In this document: positions 7,510 to 8,771 of the stretch, one piece after another
Numbering within the stretch: position 1 is the stretch's first letter
Layout: each line of letters begins with the position of its first letter
Assembly (NCBI GenBank): GCA_046757585.1
Contig: JBHHYR010000157.1
Span: 1 to 8,771 of the forward strand
Origin: JBHHYR01 sp046757585
Lineage (GTDB): Bacteria; Desulfobacterota; Binatia; HRBIN30
Direction: 5' to 3'
DNA: 8,771 bases
Made by a program: the position numbers and the translations under genes
Notes under the pieces: generated by a model
Told to the model about the DNA's origin: nothing
Database searches by the model: none
What the model saw: only the letters and a program-made list of their open reading frames with translations

Positions 7510-8019
7510 TCACGGTGCCCCCCATTTCCCGGTCCGGTACTCCGCAGCGAGACGGAGGTACGTATCGCACGCGATGCGATGCTGCTCCCGTTCCCACTGT
7601 TCGAGGGGGCGGATGAGTCTAGCAGGTGAACCGTAAATCACCGAGTAGGGGGGGAACGTCGTGCGGTAGGGGACGAAGCTGGCGGCCCCCAGGATCGAGC
7701 CTTCCCCGATGACGCTTCCAGTCATGACCGTGGCATGCATACCGACCATGACGCTATCTTCCACGCGGGCGCCGCGTACAACGGCGCCATGCCCGATCGC
7801 CACCCACGCCCCAATCTCGACCCCCACCCCGAGATCGGAGTGGATGACGCAGCAGTCCTGGACGTTCGAGCAGCTGCCGATGCGCACCGGACCCTCGTCA
7901 CCCCGCACCACGGCACCGAACCACACGCTGGCGTGCTCACCCACCGACACGTCACCCCGGATGACCGCCCCCTCCGCGATGTAGGCGGAGGGACTGATGA
8001 CGGGTCTTACCACAGTCAT
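7510..8019 (-). CDS. Gamma-carbonic-anhydrase-like left-handed beta-helix protein
   Basis: This gene gives 169 residues from the ATG at 8019; an upstream in-frame ATG at 8070 adds 17 Arg/Asp-rich residues that do not look like the family N-terminus. Hexapeptide repeats form a left-handed beta-helix (VSVGEHASVWFGAVVRGDEG through SVIGEGSILGAASFV), ending in the usual YGSPARLIRPL and a C-terminal helix. Such proteins trimerise and hold zinc or iron between subunits, as in gamma-carbonic anhydrases, YrdA and PaaY. His60 (VIHS) and His77 (IGHG) match the first two metal ligands. The third ligand, five residues after His77, is Arg82 (GHGAVVRG). An unusual His95 occurs in GMHATV, where Gly is normal. 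Carbonic anhydrase activity is therefore doubtful, and a thioesterase-like, acyltransferase-like or structural role is possible. The ribosome site is weak. It probably shares a transcript with the SDR gene downstream. Confidence 0.85.
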   Translation of the reverse strand: MTVVRPVISPSAYIAEGAVIRGDVSVGEHASVWFGAVVRGDEGPVRIGSCSNVQDCCVIHSDLGVGVEIGAWVAIGHGAVVRGARVEDSVMVGMHATVMTGSVIGEGSILGAASFVPYRTTFPPYSVIYGSPARLIRPLEQWEREQHRIACDTYLRLAAEYRTGKWGAP

Positions 8020-8047
8020 GCCATCTCGCCCGTCCCGTCCGGCTTCA

Positions 8048-8170
8048 TCACGCCGCGGCCGCCTTGCCAATGTTCCGCCGGGCGAGGATGAAATTGTCGC
8101 CGTCCAGGGTTGTGTGGTCGCCGCGCAAGGCGACCACCTGCTTCACCTGCTCTTGCGAGTACTCAGGCAT
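8048..8170 (-). CDS. Small hypothetical protein, 40 residues
   Basis: I do not recognise this ORF. It starts MPEYSQEQVKQVVALRGD and ends in NIGKAAAA. Codon third positions are strongly G/C like the neighbouring genes, and the composition is protein-like: a charged helix, then LDGDNFILARR. AGGGA lies close upstream of the ATG. The same frame is open upstream to a TAG at 8222-8224 and has GTG codons at 8206 and 8203, so it could start earlier and reach about 52 residues. Its ATG overlaps the stop of the 67-residue ORF by eight bases (ATGCCTGA). It ends 28 bases before the preferred start of the hexapeptide protein. It could be a genuine coupled small gene or the tail of a frameshifted longer gene. 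Confidence 0.4.
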   Translation of the reverse strand: MPEYSQEQVKQVVALRGDHTTLDGDNFILARRNIGKAAAA

Positions 8171-8366
8171 GCGGTCCCTGCGACCGTAGCGGGGCAGAAG
8201 CACCACCGCCGAGCCTGAGGTCTAGTTCCGCATCGTCCATAATACCTTCTCGTGAAACTTTCCGGCCTCCACTTGAACCGTCAAATGGACCGGGATCATC
8301 ACTCCAGCGAGCATCCCTACTCGGATGGTCGATTCGGTCCTCCCCTTTCTCCTTGGGCGTCGCCAT
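8163..8366 (-). CDS. Small hypothetical protein, 67 residues
   Basis: I do not recognise this ORF. It begins MATPKEKGEDRIDHPS and is polar, rich in Asp, Gly and Arg, with no membrane segment or signal peptide. The main support is a good ribosome site, GGAGG nine bases before the ATG, and its position 14 bases after the stop of the right-edge gene on the same strand. Codon third positions are less G/C-biased than in the neighbours, which weakens the case and may mean it is a decayed or recently acquired sequence. Its end overlaps the 40-residue ORF in another frame, so a +1 or -1 shift could join the two. Confidence 0.35.
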   Translation of the reverse strand: MATPKEKGEDRIDHPSRDARWSDDPGPFDGSSGGRKVSREGIMDDAELDLRLGGGASAPLRSQGPHA

Positions 8367-8380
8367 TCTCTTGAGCCTCC

Positions 8381-8771
8381 CTATGCTTCATCGATCCGCA
8401 CCTGGTCCGTCAGACCCAGGTCATCCAGGATCTGACGGAGGTCCGCGGCCAGGCTCGCGGCAACGTCGTTGTTGACCGTCACGGAGAAGTTGACGCCGAC
8501 CTTCAGGTCGGAACCCTGCCTGCCGGCAGGCACGGCCGATCTGAGCTTCGGCAGGATCTTCGTGCCGAGGCGATTCCACACCTCCGGCGGGACGGCGCCG
8601 ACGAGTCGGATCGTCCTTGTCTGAGCCCCTGGGGTCGGCGCTGGCCCGGGTTCAGGACCGGGCCCAGGTGCGGGACCCGGTCCCGGAGCCGGCTCTGGTT
8701 CCGGTCCGGGTGCAGGTTCTGGAGCGCCTGCCTGCGCCGAGCCTTCGGCAGGCAGGCCCGCCTTGAGTGCC
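8381..8771 (-). CDS. C-terminal part of a larger protein with X-Pro linker, possibly an ATPase (partial)
   Basis: The frame is open from the right edge (first full codon at 8770) to TAG at 8381-8383, giving 129 residues of a protein whose N-terminus lies outside the window. A GTG at 8581 is internal, not a likely start, because coding character continues upstream. Residues 16-49 form an X-Pro linker with alternating Pro and Glu, Ala or Gly. The remaining residues form a compact alpha/beta tail: TRTIRLVGAVPPEVWNRLG, LKVGVNFSVTV, LAADLRQILDDLGL, DQVRIDEA. From memory, such tails (PPEVWNRLGTK...LPKLRSG) occur at the ends of large P-loop ATPases, some annotated DUF499. I cannot confirm this without the rest of the gene. 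Two palindromic elements are translated in frame as parts of this protein. Confidence 0.65.
   Translation of the reverse strand, partial: ALKAGLPAEGSAQAGAPEPAPGPEPEPAPGPGPAPGPGPEPGPAPTPGAQTRTIRLVGAVPPEVWNRLGTKILPKLRSAVPAGRQGSDLKVGVNFSVTVNNDVAASLAADLRQILDDLGLTDQVRIDEA
8517..8532. repeat. 16-bp perfect palindrome inside the right-edge gene
   Basis: TGCCTGCCGGCAGGCA is a perfect palindrome. It is translated as part of AVPAGRQG, which interrupts what otherwise reads as a smooth KLRS-SDLKVGV. Its core GGCAGGCA recurs in the 8726-8757 element. The peptide looks like a translated repeat element rather than a family-conserved segment. Confidence 0.6.
8624..8725 (-). repeat. Low-complexity X-Pro coding repeat
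   Basis: About 34 codons encode mostly alternating Pro with Glu, Ala or Gly (PEPAPGPEPEPAPGPG type). X-Pro stretches form stiff extended linkers, as in TonB. It separates the C-terminal alpha/beta domain from whatever lies upstream. The DNA shows short imperfect CCGGGx repeats, a likely site of length variation. Confidence 0.7.
8726..8757. repeat. Inverted-repeat element, 10-bp arms with 12-bp loop
   Basis: GCCTGCCTGC, 12 bases, then GCAGGCAGGC form a perfect 10-bp hairpin. On the minus strand it is translated in frame as GLPAEGSAQAGA. It shares the GGCAGGCA core with the 8517-8532 palindrome. It is not followed by a T run and lies inside an open frame, so it is a repeat element rather than a terminator. 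Confidence 0.6.

Noticed and set aside
8624..8725. Short tandem repeats as a CRISPR or minisatellite array
   Set aside because: There are no spacers; the repetition is explained by codons of the X-Pro linker.
8726..8757. Strong hairpin as a transcription terminator
   Set aside because: There is no T run on either side and the open frame passes through it.

Overview
The DNA is GC-rich (apart from an AT-rich stretch near 1380-1570) and has the look of an uncultured Gram-negative bacterium. It carries a tripartite-type RND efflux pair, which needs two membranes, and a secreted fusion of a cytochrome-c-like domain with a lysyl-oxidase-like domain. Such c-type domains are common in Myxococcota, Planctomycetota and related groups. 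The taxon cannot be fixed from the sequence alone; a deltaproteobacterial or Binatota-like origin is only a guess. No RNA gene, CRISPR array, transposase or integrase is visible.

Layout. (1) 22-1281, minus strand: an exported protein with an N-terminal cytochrome-c-like domain (C-x4-C-H) and a C-terminal lysyl-oxidase-like domain. The domain keeps the Lys and Tyr expected to form the quinone cofactor but lacks most of the copper-binding histidines. (2) 1282-1723: a divergent, partly AT-rich intergenic region holding several inverted repeats, the best being GTACATA-N6-TATGTAC. (3) 1724-6648, plus strand: a two-gene efflux operon. A lipoprotein-type membrane fusion protein overlaps by 4 bases (ATGA) a 1248-residue RND transporter. 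The transporter carries an unusual C-terminal cytoplasmic extension of about 220 residues whose four cysteines match the spacing of a V4R (4-vinyl reductase/hydrocarbon-binding) type domain. No outer-membrane factor or regulator gene lies in the window. (4) 6654-8366, minus strand: an SDR oxidoreductase that converges on the pump with only 5 bases between stop codons, preceded by a gamma-carbonic-anhydrase-like hexapeptide-repeat protein and two overlapping small ORFs. (5) 8381-8771, minus strand: the C-terminal end of a larger protein that enters from the right edge. It has a long X-Pro linker, and two palindromic repeat elements with a shared GGCAGGCA core appear to be inserted in frame.

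How the parts may work together. The fusion protein and RND transporter form one translationally coupled export system. The divergent inverted repeats are candidate operators for it and for the lysyl-oxidase-like gene. The SDR, hexapeptide protein, small ORFs and right-edge gene all read the same way with short gaps and could share a transcript, but nothing shows a common pathway. The observation most likely to be new is the RND transporter with a built-in V4R-like four-cysteine domain, which may be a ligand-sensing or metal-binding module attached directly to a pump. The next most interesting are the in-frame palindromic elements at the right edge.
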